DNA of 64,000 bases, taken from positions 124,001-188,000 of the forward strand of contig NZ_JAICDG010000003.1 in NCBI RefSeq assembly GCF_022751215.1, written 5' to 3'. The notes beneath the pieces were generated by a model. It was not told the origin of the DNA and searched no databases. It worked only from the letters and a program-made list of their open reading frames with translations. A program made the position numbers and the translations under genes. Source of the DNA: Actinomadura terrae (GTDB lineage: Bacteria; Actinomycetota; Actinomycetes; Streptosporangiales; Streptosporangiaceae). Positions 8,841 to 17,024 of this stretch are shown in pieces (the first letter of the stretch is position 1; every line of letters starts with the position of its first letter).

Positions 8841-9289
8841 CACAACCGGATCCAACTCGTGACGACGGACGTCCCGTCCGGGAACCGCAGGTCGAGGCTG
8901 ACGACGCCGTCGGGGACGCGCGGCAGGCAGAACAGCCCGGACGCCTCCACGCGCGCCGTCACCTCGCCCGGCGCGAGGTCGGGGTGGCGGACGTACACGA
9001 CGACGTCCGCGGACGGGATCAGCCGCCCGGTGATCTCGCGGTCCCACCCGGACCGCGCCACCTCGACCTCCACGGTCAGGCCGGGGCCGGTGAACGTCAG
9101 CGCGCGGACGCCGCCGCCGCGGACGGTGCCCGCGACCCGCCCGGCCAGGTCGCCGGTGAGCGCCGCCAGCACGGCCGACGGAGTCCGCCAGGCGAGCGCG
9201 GAGCGTCCCGCCGCGAGGACGGCCTCCGGGAGGGGGTCGAGCGTGTCGAACGCGGCCCGCACGCGCGCGAGCAGTTCGTCGTCGTTCAC
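8840..9289 (-). CDS. Hypothetical protein between ECF sigma factor and CHAT protein
   Basis: 149-aa acidic protein (NDDELLARVRAAFDTLDPLP near the N-terminus). The first 50 residues look helical; the rest is predicted beta-rich, ending in PDGVVSLDLRFPDG, reminiscent of a carboxypeptidase-regulatory-like or Ig-like fold. No Cys zinc motif and no membrane segment are present. It starts at GTG 9289, overlapping the sigma-factor stop (GTGA), and its TGA overlaps the CHAT start, so the three are tightly coupled. By position it may be the regulator that holds the sigma factor or links it to the CHAT protease; this is inference, and no characterised homologue is recognised. Confidence 0.75.
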   Translation of the reverse strand: MNDDELLARVRAAFDTLDPLPEAVLAAGRSALAWRTPSAVLAALTGDLAGRVAGTVRGGGVRALTFTGPGLTVEVEVARSGWDREITGRLIPSADVVVYVRHPDLAPGEVTARVEASGLFCLPRVPDGVVSLDLRFPDGTSVVTSWIRL

Positions 9290-9807
9290 CGGACGAGCCC
9301 GCGCAGCGTCTCCAGGCAGCGCGCCCGGGTCGGCCCGACGCTGCCGACCGGTATCCGCAGCGCCGCCGCGAGATCGGCCTGGCCCGCGTTCTGCGCGACC
9401 ATCCGCAGCAGCACCTGGCAGCGCCGCGGGAGCGTCGCGATGGCGGTGGCGACCTGCCCGAGGCGCTCCCGGGCCACCACCACCTGGTCGGGCGCCGACT
9501 CGGGCGCCGCCACGACCAGCGGCGGCAGGTCGCGGCCCGCCCGCGCCGCCAGCCGCGCGCTCTCGTGCCGCGCGGTCGTCGCGAGCCACGCGCCGACCGC
9601 CGCTGGGGCGCGCAGCCCGTCCATCCGCTCCACCAGCCGCAGCCACGTGGTCTGCACCACGTCGCCGGAGTCGGCGTCGCCGAGCCCGTGCCCGCGCGCG
9701 ATCGCCCAGAGCATGCCGCTGTAGCGCTCGACCAGCCGGGCCCACGCGGCGCCGTCGCCGTCGCGGGCCCGGTTCATCAGTTCGTCCGTCCCGTCTTGCA
9801 GGGCCAT
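9286..9807 (-). CDS. ECF-type RNA polymerase sigma factor
   Basis: 173-aa group IV sigma factor: region 2 about residues 12-80 (RYSGMLWAIARGHGLGDADS, then DVVQTTWLRL) and region 4 about 110-170 (LPRRCQVLLRM and a helix-turn-helix around QADLAAALRIPVGSVG). A strong SD, GGAGGA, lies 7-8 nt upstream. A -10-like TAGATT sits at 9846-9841 on this strand. It lies between a subtilase gene 94 bp upstream and the 149-aa/CHAT genes, which it overlaps, suggesting that it controls this module. No classical zinc anti-sigma gene is adjacent. Confidence 0.88.
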   Translation of the reverse strand: MALQDGTDELMNRARDGDGAAWARLVERYSGMLWAIARGHGLGDADSGDVVQTTWLRLVERMDGLRAPAAVGAWLATTARHESARLAARAGRDLPPLVVAAPESAPDQVVVARERLGQVATAIATLPRRCQVLLRMVAQNAGQADLAAALRIPVGSVGPTRARCLETLRGLVR

Positions 9808-9901
9808 CGAAGTCTCCTCCGGAGGCCCCCCGCTCCCTTCAATCTAGGGGTTCGGTGACGGTCCCGGCACCCACGGTTACCGGTTCGCGTCCGTGCCGTG
9901 C

Positions 9902-11041
9902 TCAAGAACTGATGATTACCCCGAGGTCGGGAAGGGTAGGGCGGTGCGTCGGATCCAGCACCCGGTCGGCCGCCGTCACCGCGTCGAGGTCCTCCCGCGC
10001 GGCCAGCCCGGCGATCCTCCCCGCGACGGCCGGGGCCGCGAACGAGGTCCCGCTCCAGCTCGCGTAGCCGTGGAAGTCGGCCGCCCGGCCGTTGAACTCC
10101 ACGTAGCTGCTGGTCACGTCCACGCCCTGCGCGCACGCGTCCACCCACCAGCCGTAGTTGGAGAACCGCGCGCGGTCCGCGCCGTCCAGCGCCGCGACGC
10201 CGACCACCGGCCCGAGCGCGGCGGGCCAGAACGGCCGGTCGGACGCGGCGTTGCCCGCGCACGCCACCACGACCGTCCGGCGGCCGAGCGCCGCGACCGC
10301 CCGCGCCAGCACCGGGGACGGCCGGTCGTCGAAGGTGTGGCAGCCGAGCGAGAGGTTGACGACGTCCGCGCCGCCCCACGCCGCCAGCCACGTCAGCGCC
10401 CGGATCACCGCCGCCTCGTCGCCGACGCCGTCGCCGCCGATCACCCGCCGGGCCCGCAGCCGCGCGGACGGCGCGTGCCGCAGCACCACGCCCGCGATGA
10501 ACGTGCCGTGCCCGGCCTGCGCGTCCAGCTCGGCGTCGAAGTCGGCGTCCAGGACCTCGGCGACCTCCTCGCGCTGCTCGCGGAACCAGTCCGCGTCCTC
10601 GTACCAGGGGTGCGGCGACAGGCCGGTGTCCAGGATCGCCACCGTGACGTCCCGCCGCCCCGGCTCGCCCTCGGGCGCCGGGACCGGGTCCGCCGGACGC
10701 GCCAGGTCGGCCGGCCCGCTCCACCAGAGCGGCTGCCCCAGCACGAGGTGGTTGGGCGCCACGCTCATCCGGCGGTGCCGCCCGTCCCCGGCCAGCTCGG
10801 CGGTGAGCTCGCACACGTCCACCTTCAGCGGCGCCCGCAGCCGCAGCCGCGTGACGCCCTCCTCGTCGTGCCGCGACTCGAACCAGCGGCGGACCCGGTC
10901 CTGCGCCAGGCCGGCGTCGTGCCCGGTGACGAGGATCTGGTCACGGCGGACCAGCGCGGGACGTCCCGGCACCGGCTCCACCACCACGGCGTCCGGGTGC
11001 CGCTCCAGCACCCGCTCCAGCCGTGCCTGCTGATCGAACAT
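9902..11041 (-). CDS. S8 family serine peptidase (subtilase), probably cytoplasmic
   Basis: 379-aa subtilase with a complete triad: Asp about 138 (AILDTG), His about 178 (GHGTFIAG) and Ser about 333 (GTSFAAP), plus the oxyanion Asn about 264 (CAGN). The N-terminal 120 residues form an unknown, non-prodomain-like region. There is no signal peptide or C-terminal anchor, unusual for subtilases and suggesting an intracellular protease. The start is ATG 11041 with GAGG 5 nt upstream; an ATG 24 codons earlier is possible. It is the first gene of the S8/ECF/149-aa/CHAT cluster, so two different proteases share one locus. Its substrate is unknown; processing of the CHAT protein is one possibility. 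Confidence 0.9.
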   Translation of the reverse strand: MFDQQARLERVLERHPDAVVVEPVPGRPALVRRDQILVTGHDAGLAQDRVRRWFESRHDEEGVTRLRLRAPLKVDVCELTAELAGDGRHRRMSVAPNHLVLGQPLWWSGPADLARPADPVPAPEGEPGRRDVTVAILDTGLSPHPWYEDADWFREQREEVAEVLDADFDAELDAQAGHGTFIAGVVLRHAPSARLRARRVIGGDGVGDEAAVIRALTWLAAWGGADVVNLSLGCHTFDDRPSPVLARAVAALGRRTVVVACAGNAASDRPFWPAALGPVVGVAALDGADRARFSNYGWWVDACAQGVDVTSSYVEFNGRAADFHGYASWSGTSFAAPAVAGRIAGLAAREDLDAVTAADRVLDPTHRPTLPDLGVIISS

Positions 11042-11373
11042 CGATCCTCGCTTTCGCTGTGTTCCCATGTGTGAGATCCCGCTCCCGCACTCATCGTGCC
11101 GGACCTGTGACACGGGGTAACGCTTGATCGCGAAAGCCGTCCGCGGGGCCGCCGCCCTTCGGCCCCTTGCGCTGCGCGGTCCCGCTCCCGCGCCCTACCC
11201 TGGACGGTCGGGAACCGTGAACGGTGCGCATCCCGTGGTCAAGGGTTCGACAAACAGCGAACTCACGGTGGTGCGACAGGTGCCGATGATGCACAATGAG
11301 GGACGCGGACGCCGTCTTGGGACGTACGAGGCCGTAGGGGAAGACGAGCCTCGGTACAGATCCAGGAGGTCCG
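11042..11373. other. Divergent intergenic region between S8 peptidase and DUF3145
   Basis: No gene is seen in these 332 bp. An imperfect hairpin (GTACGAGGC paired with GCCTCGGTAC) spans about 11325-11357, just before the DUF3145 SD. I could not settle a -35/-10 pair for either gene. Confidence 0.4.
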
Positions 11374-11868
11374 GTGACCGCACGTGGCGTTTTTTACGTC
11401 CACTCCGCGCCACCTGCGCTGAGCCCGCATGTCGAGTGGGCCGCCGCAGGTGTTCTCGGTGTGCCCGTTTCCCTTGAATGGGCCGATCAGGCGGCGGCGC
11501 CGGGAACGCTGCGCGCCGAGCTTCATTGGGAGGGCAAGCCGGGCACCGCGGCGGGCATCACGTCCGCGCTGCGGAACTGGAAACTGCTGCGATTCGAGGC
11601 CACCGAGGATCCCACGCCAGGGTGCGACGGGGTCCGCTACAGCTTCACCCCGTCCCTCGGGGTGTTCACCGGCGTGATCGGCGCCAGCGGCGACATCATG
11701 GTCCCCGAGGACCGGCTCCGCTCGGTCATGGCGAACGCCGCCGTGGGCAAGGCGACGCTGGAGCACGAGCTCGACCGTCTCCTCGGCACCCCGTGGGACA
11801 ACGAGCTCGAACCCTTCCGCCGCGCCGGCGACGGGGCACCCGTCCGCTGGCTGCACGCCGCGGTCTGA
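11374..11868 (+). CDS. DUF3145 family protein
   Basis: 164-aa protein recognisable as DUF3145 (MTARGVFYVHSAPPALSPHV, conserved WxxK and GVRYSFTPSLG segments). GTG 11374 is preceded by GGAGG with 4-nt spacing. It is convergent to fabF, a linkage conserved in many actinomycetes, and separated from it by a strong hairpin. No signal peptide or membrane segment is visible. The function is unknown; the neighbourhood suggests a link to fatty-acid or envelope metabolism, which is inference. Confidence 0.88.
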   Translation: MTARGVFYVHSAPPALSPHVEWAAAGVLGVPVSLEWADQAAAPGTLRAELHWEGKPGTAAGITSALRNWKLLRFEATEDPTPGCDGVRYSFTPSLGVFTGVIGASGDIMVPEDRLRSVMANAAVGKATLEHELDRLLGTPWDNELEPFRRAGDGAPVRWLHAAV

Positions 11869-12005
11869 CGCCGGAGGGGGAGCGCGCCCGTCCCCGCACC
11901 GTGCGCGCCCCGCACCACGTCGGCTTCACGGCGCGTGCGCCCCGCCGCTCACCAGAGCGCCGGGGCGCCGCAGTCCATGCCCGAGGGGCCCCTCCACGAC
12001 GCGGA

Positions 12006-12037
12006 ACGGCCCGGTGAGCGGAAGCTCACCGGGCCGT
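12006..12037. terminator. Bidirectional terminator between DUF3145 and fabF
   Basis: Perfect 14-bp stem (ACGGCCCGGTGAGC and its complement) closed by a GGAA tetraloop, located between two convergent genes. There is no U-tract, as is common in actinobacteria. Confidence 0.85.
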
Positions 12038-12040
12038 CCT

Positions 12041-12070
12041 ATGCGCGTGTGTCAGATGCGCGTGTGTCAG
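12041..12070. repeat. Perfect 15-bp tandem duplication over the fabF stop codon
   Basis: ATGCGCGTGTGTCAG occurs twice in direct succession; the fabF stop (TGA, 12069-12067) lies in the second copy and another TGA lies 15 nt downstream in the first. Confidence 0.9.
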
Positions 12071-13374
12071 AGCGCCCGGCGGAAGGCGACCGACACGTTG
12101 TGCCCGCCGAAGCCGAACGAGTTGTTCAGCGCCGCGGCCGGGCCGTCGGGGAGCTTGCGGGGCTCGCCGCGCGCGATGTCGAGATCGACCTCGTCGTCGA
12201 TGTCGTCCAGGTTGGCGACCGGTGGCACGATCCCGTCCCGCAGCGCGAGGATCGTGAAGATCGACTCCAGTGCGCCCGCGCCGCCGAGCAGGTGCCCGGT
12301 CATCGACTTGGTCGCGGTGATGATCACCTTGCGGGCCGCCTCCTCGCCGAGCCCGGCCTTGATGGAGGCCAGTTCGGCGACGTCGCCCGCGGGGGTGGAG
12401 GTGGCGTGCGCGTTGATGTGCACGATCTCCTCGGGCGCCAGCTCGGCGTCGGCGAGGGCCCGCCGCATCGCCTTGGCCTGCCCCGCGCCGGTGGGGTCGG
12501 GCAGGACGATGTCGTAGGCGTCGCCGGAGTAGCCGCAGCCCGCGACGATGCCGTGGATGTCCGCGCCGCGCGCCCGGGCGTGCTCCTCCGACTCCAGGAT
12601 CATGACGGCCGCGCCCTCGCCGAGGACGAACCCGTCACGGTTCTTGTCGTAGGGACGCGACGCGCGCTCCGGCTCGTCGTTGCGGGTGGACATGGCGCGC
12701 ATGGAACCGAACGACGCCATCTGGAGGGGGTGTATGCACGACTCGGTGCCCCCGCAGATGATGACGTCGGCGCGGCCCGCGCGGATCATGTCGACGGCGT
12801 AGCCGACGGCCTCGCCGCTGGACGCGCAGGCGCTGACCAGGGCGTGCGATCCGGCCATCGCGCCGAACTCGATGCCCACGTGCCCGGACGCGCCGTTCGG
12901 CATCAGCATCGGGACCGTGAAGGGCGAGACCCGCGACCAGCCCTTCTCCTTGTACACGTCGTAGCTGTCCAGCGCCGTGTGCAGGCCGCCGATGCCGCTG
13001 GACACCACGACGCCGAGGCGCTCGCCGTCCACCGTGAAGCCGCCGTCGACACCGGCGGGCGACTCCTCCTTGCGGGACCGGCGGGTGACGGGCTTGGCGA
13101 ACCCGGCGCTCGTCCACGCCTCCCGCGCGGCGATCAGCGCGATCGACTGGTTGCGGTCGAGCTTGCGCAGGAGTTGCTTCGGCATCACCTCCGAGGGGTC
13201 GACCGCGAGCGTGGCGGCGAACCGCACCGGCAGGTTCTCGACGCCCTCCCAGGTCAGCGGGCGGATGCCGGACTTGCCGGCGAGCAGGGCCGACCACGTC
13301 GACGGAAGGTCCCCGCCGAGCGGGGTCGTGGCCCCGAAACCGGTCACGACGACTGTGGTCTTGCTCGTGCTCAT
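12067..13374 (-). CDS. fabF: 3-oxoacyl-ACP synthase II (KASII)
   Basis: 435-aa condensing enzyme of FASII, extending acyl-ACP with malonyl-ACP. The catalytic Cys is about 183 (SACASSG), with the two His in NAHATSTPAGD and TGHLLGGAG. A loop of about 20 residues after residue 93 (KPVTRRSRKEESPAGVDGG) makes it slightly longer than E. coli FabF. ATG 13374 has AAGGAG 8 nt upstream. It is the last gene of the fabD-fabH-acpP-fabF operon, 74 bp after acpP. Confidence 0.95.
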   Translation of the reverse strand: MSTSKTTVVVTGFGATTPLGGDLPSTWSALLAGKSGIRPLTWEGVENLPVRFAATLAVDPSEVMPKQLLRKLDRNQSIALIAAREAWTSAGFAKPVTRRSRKEESPAGVDGGFTVDGERLGVVVSSGIGGLHTALDSYDVYKEKGWSRVSPFTVPMLMPNGASGHVGIEFGAMAGSHALVSACASSGEAVGYAVDMIRAGRADVIICGGTESCIHPLQMASFGSMRAMSTRNDEPERASRPYDKNRDGFVLGEGAAVMILESEEHARARGADIHGIVAGCGYSGDAYDIVLPDPTGAGQAKAMRRALADAELAPEEIVHINAHATSTPAGDVAELASIKAGLGEEAARKVIITATKSMTGHLLGGAGALESIFTILALRDGIVPPVANLDDIDDEVDLDIARGEPRKLPDGPAAALNNSFGFGGHNVSVAFRRAL

Positions 13375-13448
13375 GCGTGCTGCTCCTTGCGAACGGGGCG
13401 GATGGGCCTGGCGCGCCGCACCGCTCGGCGGCGCGCCGTCCCCGCGGT

Positions 13449-13700
13449 TCAGCTCTGTAGCTTCTGGACGAAGTTGATGACGTCCTGGACCGTCTTGAGG
13501 TTGCGCAGCTCGTCGTCGGGGATCTCGACGCCGAACTGGTCCTGCGCGGACACGGCGATCTCCACCATCGACAGCGAGTCGATGTCGAGGTCGTCGATGA
13601 AGTTCTTGTCCGGGGTGACCTCGGCCTTGTCGACCCCGACGATCTCGTCGATGATCTCGGCGATGCCGGCGAGGATCTGCTCTTCGGTGGCGACTGCCAT
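13449..13700 (-). CDS. acpP: Acyl carrier protein
   Basis: 83-aa acidic four-helix protein with the phosphopantetheine attachment Ser about 42 in DIDSLS. It carries growing acyl chains for FabD, FabH and FabF. AAGGAG lies about 10 nt before the ATG. It sits between fabH (54 bp upstream) and fabF in the FASII operon, which marks it as the primary-metabolism ACP rather than a polyketide ACP. Confidence 0.96.
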   Translation of the reverse strand: MAVATEEQILAGIAEIIDEIVGVDKAEVTPDKNFIDDLDIDSLSMVEIAVSAQDQFGVEIPDDELRNLKTVQDVINFVQKLQS

Positions 13701-13754
13701 GGTGCGGGTTCTCCTTCGGTGGGTTGGTCCAGAGCTGTGCGGGCGCGGACGCGC

Positions 13755-14723
13755 CTACGGGATCTGGATGACTTGGGCGGCGTAGGACAGCCCCGCGCCG
13801 AACCCGACCAGCAGGGCCGGGGCGCCGGACGGCACGTCGCCGCGCTCGATCATGTGGGACAGGGCGAGCGGGATGGAGGCACCCGAGGTGTTGCCCGAGC
13901 GGATGATGTCGTCGGCGACGACGGCGTTGACCGCCTTCATCTTGCGGGCGATCGCCTCGATGATCCGCAGGTTGGCCTGGTGCGGGACGATCGCGGCGAG
14001 GTCCTCGGGGGCGATGCCGGCGCGCTCGCACGCCTCCCGCGCGATCGGCGCGATGGCGGTGGTCGCCCAGCGGAACACCGCCTGCCCCTCCTGCCGGATG
14101 AACGAGTGCCGGTCGTCAATGATGATCTTGTCGAAGCCGTCCCCGGCGCTGCCCCACACGACCGGGCCGATGCCGGGGGAGTCGCTGCCGGTCACGACCG
14201 CCGCGCCCGCGCCGTCGGCGAAGATGATGCAGGTGGAGCGGTCGGTCCAGTCGATCCACTGGGACATCTTCTCCGAGCCGATCACCAGCACGTTGCGGGC
14301 GCTGCCGGCGCGGACCGCCGAGCTCGCGGTGCCGAGCGCGTAGCAGAACCCGGCGCAGGCGGCGTTGATGTCGAACGCGCCGGGCGCCTCGATGCCGAGC
14401 CGGTGCGCGACGGCGGGCGCGTGGCCCGGCATCGGCGACTCGGCCGAGCAGGTCGCGAGTATGACCAGGTCGATGTCGGACGGGGCGAGCCCGCTGCCGG
14501 CGAGCGCCTTCGCGCCGGCCTGCACGCCGAGCTCGACGATCCCCTCGTCGTCGCCGGCGACGCGCCGCTCGGCGATGCCGACGCGGCTGCGGATCCACTC
14601 GTCGGTGGTGTCGACGGTCTTGGACAGCTCGTCGTTGGTGACGATCCGGGCGGGCTGGTAGTCGCCGAAGGCCAGGATGCGGGCGCCGGCGGTGACCTCG
14701 GGTATGCGCAGTGCGGGGGTCAT
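13755..14723 (-). CDS. fabH: 3-oxoacyl-ACP synthase III (KASIII)
   Basis: 322-aa initiating condensing enzyme of FASII: it condenses an acyl-CoA starter (in actinomycetes often branched) with malonyl-ACP. Catalytic triad: Cys about 123 (AACAGF), His about 248 (VPHQAN) and Asn about 278 (SGNTSG). Its ATG overlaps the fabD stop (ATGA), implying translational coupling. Confidence 0.96.
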   Translation of the reverse strand: MTPALRIPEVTAGARILAFGDYQPARIVTNDELSKTVDTTDEWIRSRVGIAERRVAGDDEGIVELGVQAGAKALAGSGLAPSDIDLVILATCSAESPMPGHAPAVAHRLGIEAPGAFDINAACAGFCYALGTASSAVRAGSARNVLVIGSEKMSQWIDWTDRSTCIIFADGAGAAVVTGSDSPGIGPVVWGSAGDGFDKIIIDDRHSFIRQEGQAVFRWATTAIAPIAREACERAGIAPEDLAAIVPHQANLRIIEAIARKMKAVNAVVADDIIRSGNTSGASIPLALSHMIERGDVPSGAPALLVGFGAGLSYAAQVIQIP

Positions 14724-15643
14724 GACGTGTGAGCCTCGATCAGTTCGCGGGCCTTGTCGAGCTCGGCGGGTGTCTTGAGGGCGAGCCGCTCCACGCCGTC
14801 GAGGGCGCGGCGGGCGAGGCCCGTCAGCGTCCCGGCGGGCGGCAGTTCGATGATCGCGGTGACGCCGAGCTCCCGCATCGTGTCCATGCACGCGTCCCAG
14901 CGAACGGGGGCGCTGACCTGCTCGACGAGCCGTCCGAGGAACTCCCGGCCGGACGCGACGGCGGCACCGTCCCGGTTCTGGAGCAGCGTCGTGCGCGGGT
15001 CGGCCACGGGGGCGCCCGGTGCGAGCGCGCGGAGCCGGTCGACCGCGGGGGCCATGTGCTCGGTGTGGAACGCGCCGGCGACCGACAGGGACCGCAGCCG
15101 CGCCTTGGCGGGCGGGTCCTCGGCGAACGCGGCGAGGGCCTTGACCGTCCCGGCGGCGACGACCTGGCCCGCGCCGTTGACGTTGGCGGGGGTCAGCCCG
15201 TGCTTGTCGATCGATTCGAGCACCTCGTCGGGCTCGCCGCCGAGCACGGCGGTCATGCCGGTCTCGGTGACGGCGGCGGCCTCGGCCATCGCCCGGCCCC
15301 GCTCCCGGACGAGCACCAGCGCCGCCTCGGGCGTCAGCACCCCGGCGATCGCGGCGGCCGACAGCTCGCCGACGCTGTGCCCGGCGACCACGTCCGGCTT
15401 GCCCGGCTCGTCGGCCGGGTAGAGCGTCTCGAAGGCGGCGAGCGCCGCGGCGACCAGCAGCGGCTGGGCCACGGCGGTGTCGCGGATCTCCTCGGCGTCC
15501 GCGGTCGTCCCGTAGCGGACCAGGTCGAGGCCGGTGACGGCCGACCACCAGGCCAGGCGGTCGGCGACTCCGGGTATCTCTAGCCACGGCTGGAGGAAGC
15601 CGGGGGTCTGGGCGCCCTGGCCGGGCGATGCGAGGAGGATCAC
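14720..15643 (-). CDS. fabD: Malonyl-CoA:ACP transacylase
   Basis: 307-aa acyltransferase loading malonate onto ACP. The N-terminus is LASPGQGAQTPG, the nucleophile Ser about 90 lies in AGHSVGE, and a His lies in the FHTEHM segment. It is the first gene of the FASII operon, with a 102-bp leader separating it from fasR and containing a palindromic promoter. It overlaps fabH by 4 nt. Confidence 0.96.
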   Translation of the reverse strand: MILLASPGQGAQTPGFLQPWLEIPGVADRLAWWSAVTGLDLVRYGTTADAEEIRDTAVAQPLLVAAALAAFETLYPADEPGKPDVVAGHSVGELSAAAIAGVLTPEAALVLVRERGRAMAEAAAVTETGMTAVLGGEPDEVLESIDKHGLTPANVNGAGQVVAAGTVKALAAFAEDPPAKARLRSLSVAGAFHTEHMAPAVDRLRALAPGAPVADPRTTLLQNRDGAAVASGREFLGRLVEQVSAPVRWDACMDTMRELGVTAIIELPPAGTLTGLARRALDGVERLALKTPAELDKARELIEAHTS

Positions 15644-15700
15644 GCCGACCAGCCTGCCGCTATCGCCCCCACATTCCGATGCCGATCGGCACGAACTTTG

Positions 15701-15728
15701 GTCATAGGGGTTTGTACGACCCCTACAA
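15701..15728 (-). promoter_or_regulatory. fabD promoter with palindrome in the spacer (candidate FasR site)
   Basis: On the minus strand TTGTAG and TATGAC are separated by 16 bp, a plausible -35/-10 pair 57 bp before fabD. A perfect inverted repeat, TAGGGGT-N7-ACCCCTA (15705-15725), covers the spacer. In Streptomyces, FasR activates fabDHPF from this interval; that this palindrome is its site is inference. Confidence 0.45.
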
Positions 15729-15745
15729 GGGCCAATGAACCTCTC

Positions 15746-16927
15746 TCAGCCACGTACGGGACGCTTGACGAAACGGCCGAGCACGAGGGCGATGCGCAGG
15801 GTGAAGGCGTTGCGGCCGTCGGTGGGGGCGAGGCCGGTCAGTTCGGTGACGCGACGCAGCCGGTAGCGGACGGTGTTGGGGTGGACGAACAGCAGCCGCG
15901 CCGTGGCCTCCAGCGACGATCCCTGCTCCAGGTAGGTGGTGAGGGTGTCCAGCAGCGGGGCGCCCGCGGCGAGCATCGGGTTGTAGACGTTGTCCACCAG
16001 GTGGCGGCGGGCCTCGTCGTCGCCGTCCAGGGCCCGCTCGGGCAGCAGCTCGGACGCGTGGACGGGCCGCGGCGCGTCCGGCCACCCCGCGGCGGCGCGC
16101 AGCCCCGCGACGGCGGCGTGGGCGGAGCGGGTGGAATCGTAGAGGTCGCCGACCTGCGGGCCGACGACGACCGGGCCGGGGCCGCACTTGGCCGCGATCG
16201 GCCGGGCCGCCTCCATCGGGTCGGTCTCGCCGCCGACGATCACGATGACCCGGTTCCCCTGCACGCCCGCGAGCACGTCGGCGCGCGCGCGGCGGCCCGC
16301 GATCTGCATCTGGTCGATGGTGACCTCGGGCTCCTCGTCCTCGGGGGTGAACCCGGCGATGACGGTGACGGGCTTGGACGTCCAGCCGAGGGCGGCGGCC
16401 CAGGAGTGCATGCCGTCATCGACCTCGTCGCGCAGGACGGCGTTCACGACGAGGGCCTCCAGGCGGGCGTCCCACGCGGCGCGGGTCTCGGCGGCGCGGG
16501 CGTAGACCTGGGCGGCGCCGAACGCGACGTCGCGGGTGTAGCGGAGGATGGCCTCGCGGAGCTGGGCCTCGCCGCCGGGCGCGGCCAGCTCGTCCAGCCG
16601 GGTCTCCACCACGTCGATGATCACGCGGATCATGTCGATGGTGTGCTGGAGCTTGATCGAGCGCAGCAGCTCGCGGGGGGCGGTGCCGAACACCTCGCCC
16701 GCGATCGCCGGGCGGGTCCGCTCGTCGTTCTTGAACCACTCCACGAACGCGGCGATGCCGGCCTGGGCGACCAGGCCGATCCAGGAGCGCTGGTCGGCGG
16801 GCATGCGCCTGAACCAGGGGAGCTGCTCCTCCATGCTGGTCAGGGCCGCGGTGCCGAACGTGCCCATGGCCTTCTCCAGGCGCTGGGTGGTCTGCTCGCG
16901 GATCTCGGCCTCGTTCGCGTTGTCCAC
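15746..16927 (-). CDS. fasR: PucR/CdaR-type transcriptional regulator FasR
   Basis: 393-aa regulator with a C-terminal PucR helix-turn-helix (about 335-390: LEATARLLFVHPNTVRYRLR). The upstream half is helical with a GGDEF-like degenerate segment. Position directly upstream of fabD and architecture match FasR of Streptomyces coelicolor, an activator of fabDHPF. The start is uncertain: GTG 16927 is chosen because CACCCT lies 7 nt upstream in leaderless style; MGTFGTAALTS is a later alternative and an ATG 23 codons upstream an earlier one. Confidence 0.9.
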   Translation of the reverse strand: MDNANEAEIREQTTQRLEKAMGTFGTAALTSMEEQLPWFRRMPADQRSWIGLVAQAGIAAFVEWFKNDERTRPAIAGEVFGTAPRELLRSIKLQHTIDMIRVIIDVVETRLDELAAPGGEAQLREAILRYTRDVAFGAAQVYARAAETRAAWDARLEALVVNAVLRDEVDDGMHSWAAALGWTSKPVTVIAGFTPEDEEPEVTIDQMQIAGRRARADVLAGVQGNRVIVIVGGETDPMEAARPIAAKCGPGPVVVGPQVGDLYDSTRSAHAAVAGLRAAAGWPDAPRPVHASELLPERALDGDDEARRHLVDNVYNPMLAAGAPLLDTLTTYLEQGSSLEATARLLFVHPNTVRYRLRRVTELTGLAPTDGRNAFTLRIALVLGRFVKRPVRG

Positions 16928-17024
16928 GATCCCAAGGGTGCCACCACCCGGGGGATGACCTGTCCCGTAGCGGACGGCCCGCCTGCTGTCCGGCACTGTC
17001 GGTCAGTGTTCTGTAGACGGAGGG

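Noticed and set aside
6300..10067. A 1,255-codon plus-strand open frame opposite the CHAT/sigma genes
   Set aside because: It is antisense to three genes with clear motifs and has the low-complexity Arg/Gly/Ala composition of shadow frames in GC-rich DNA.
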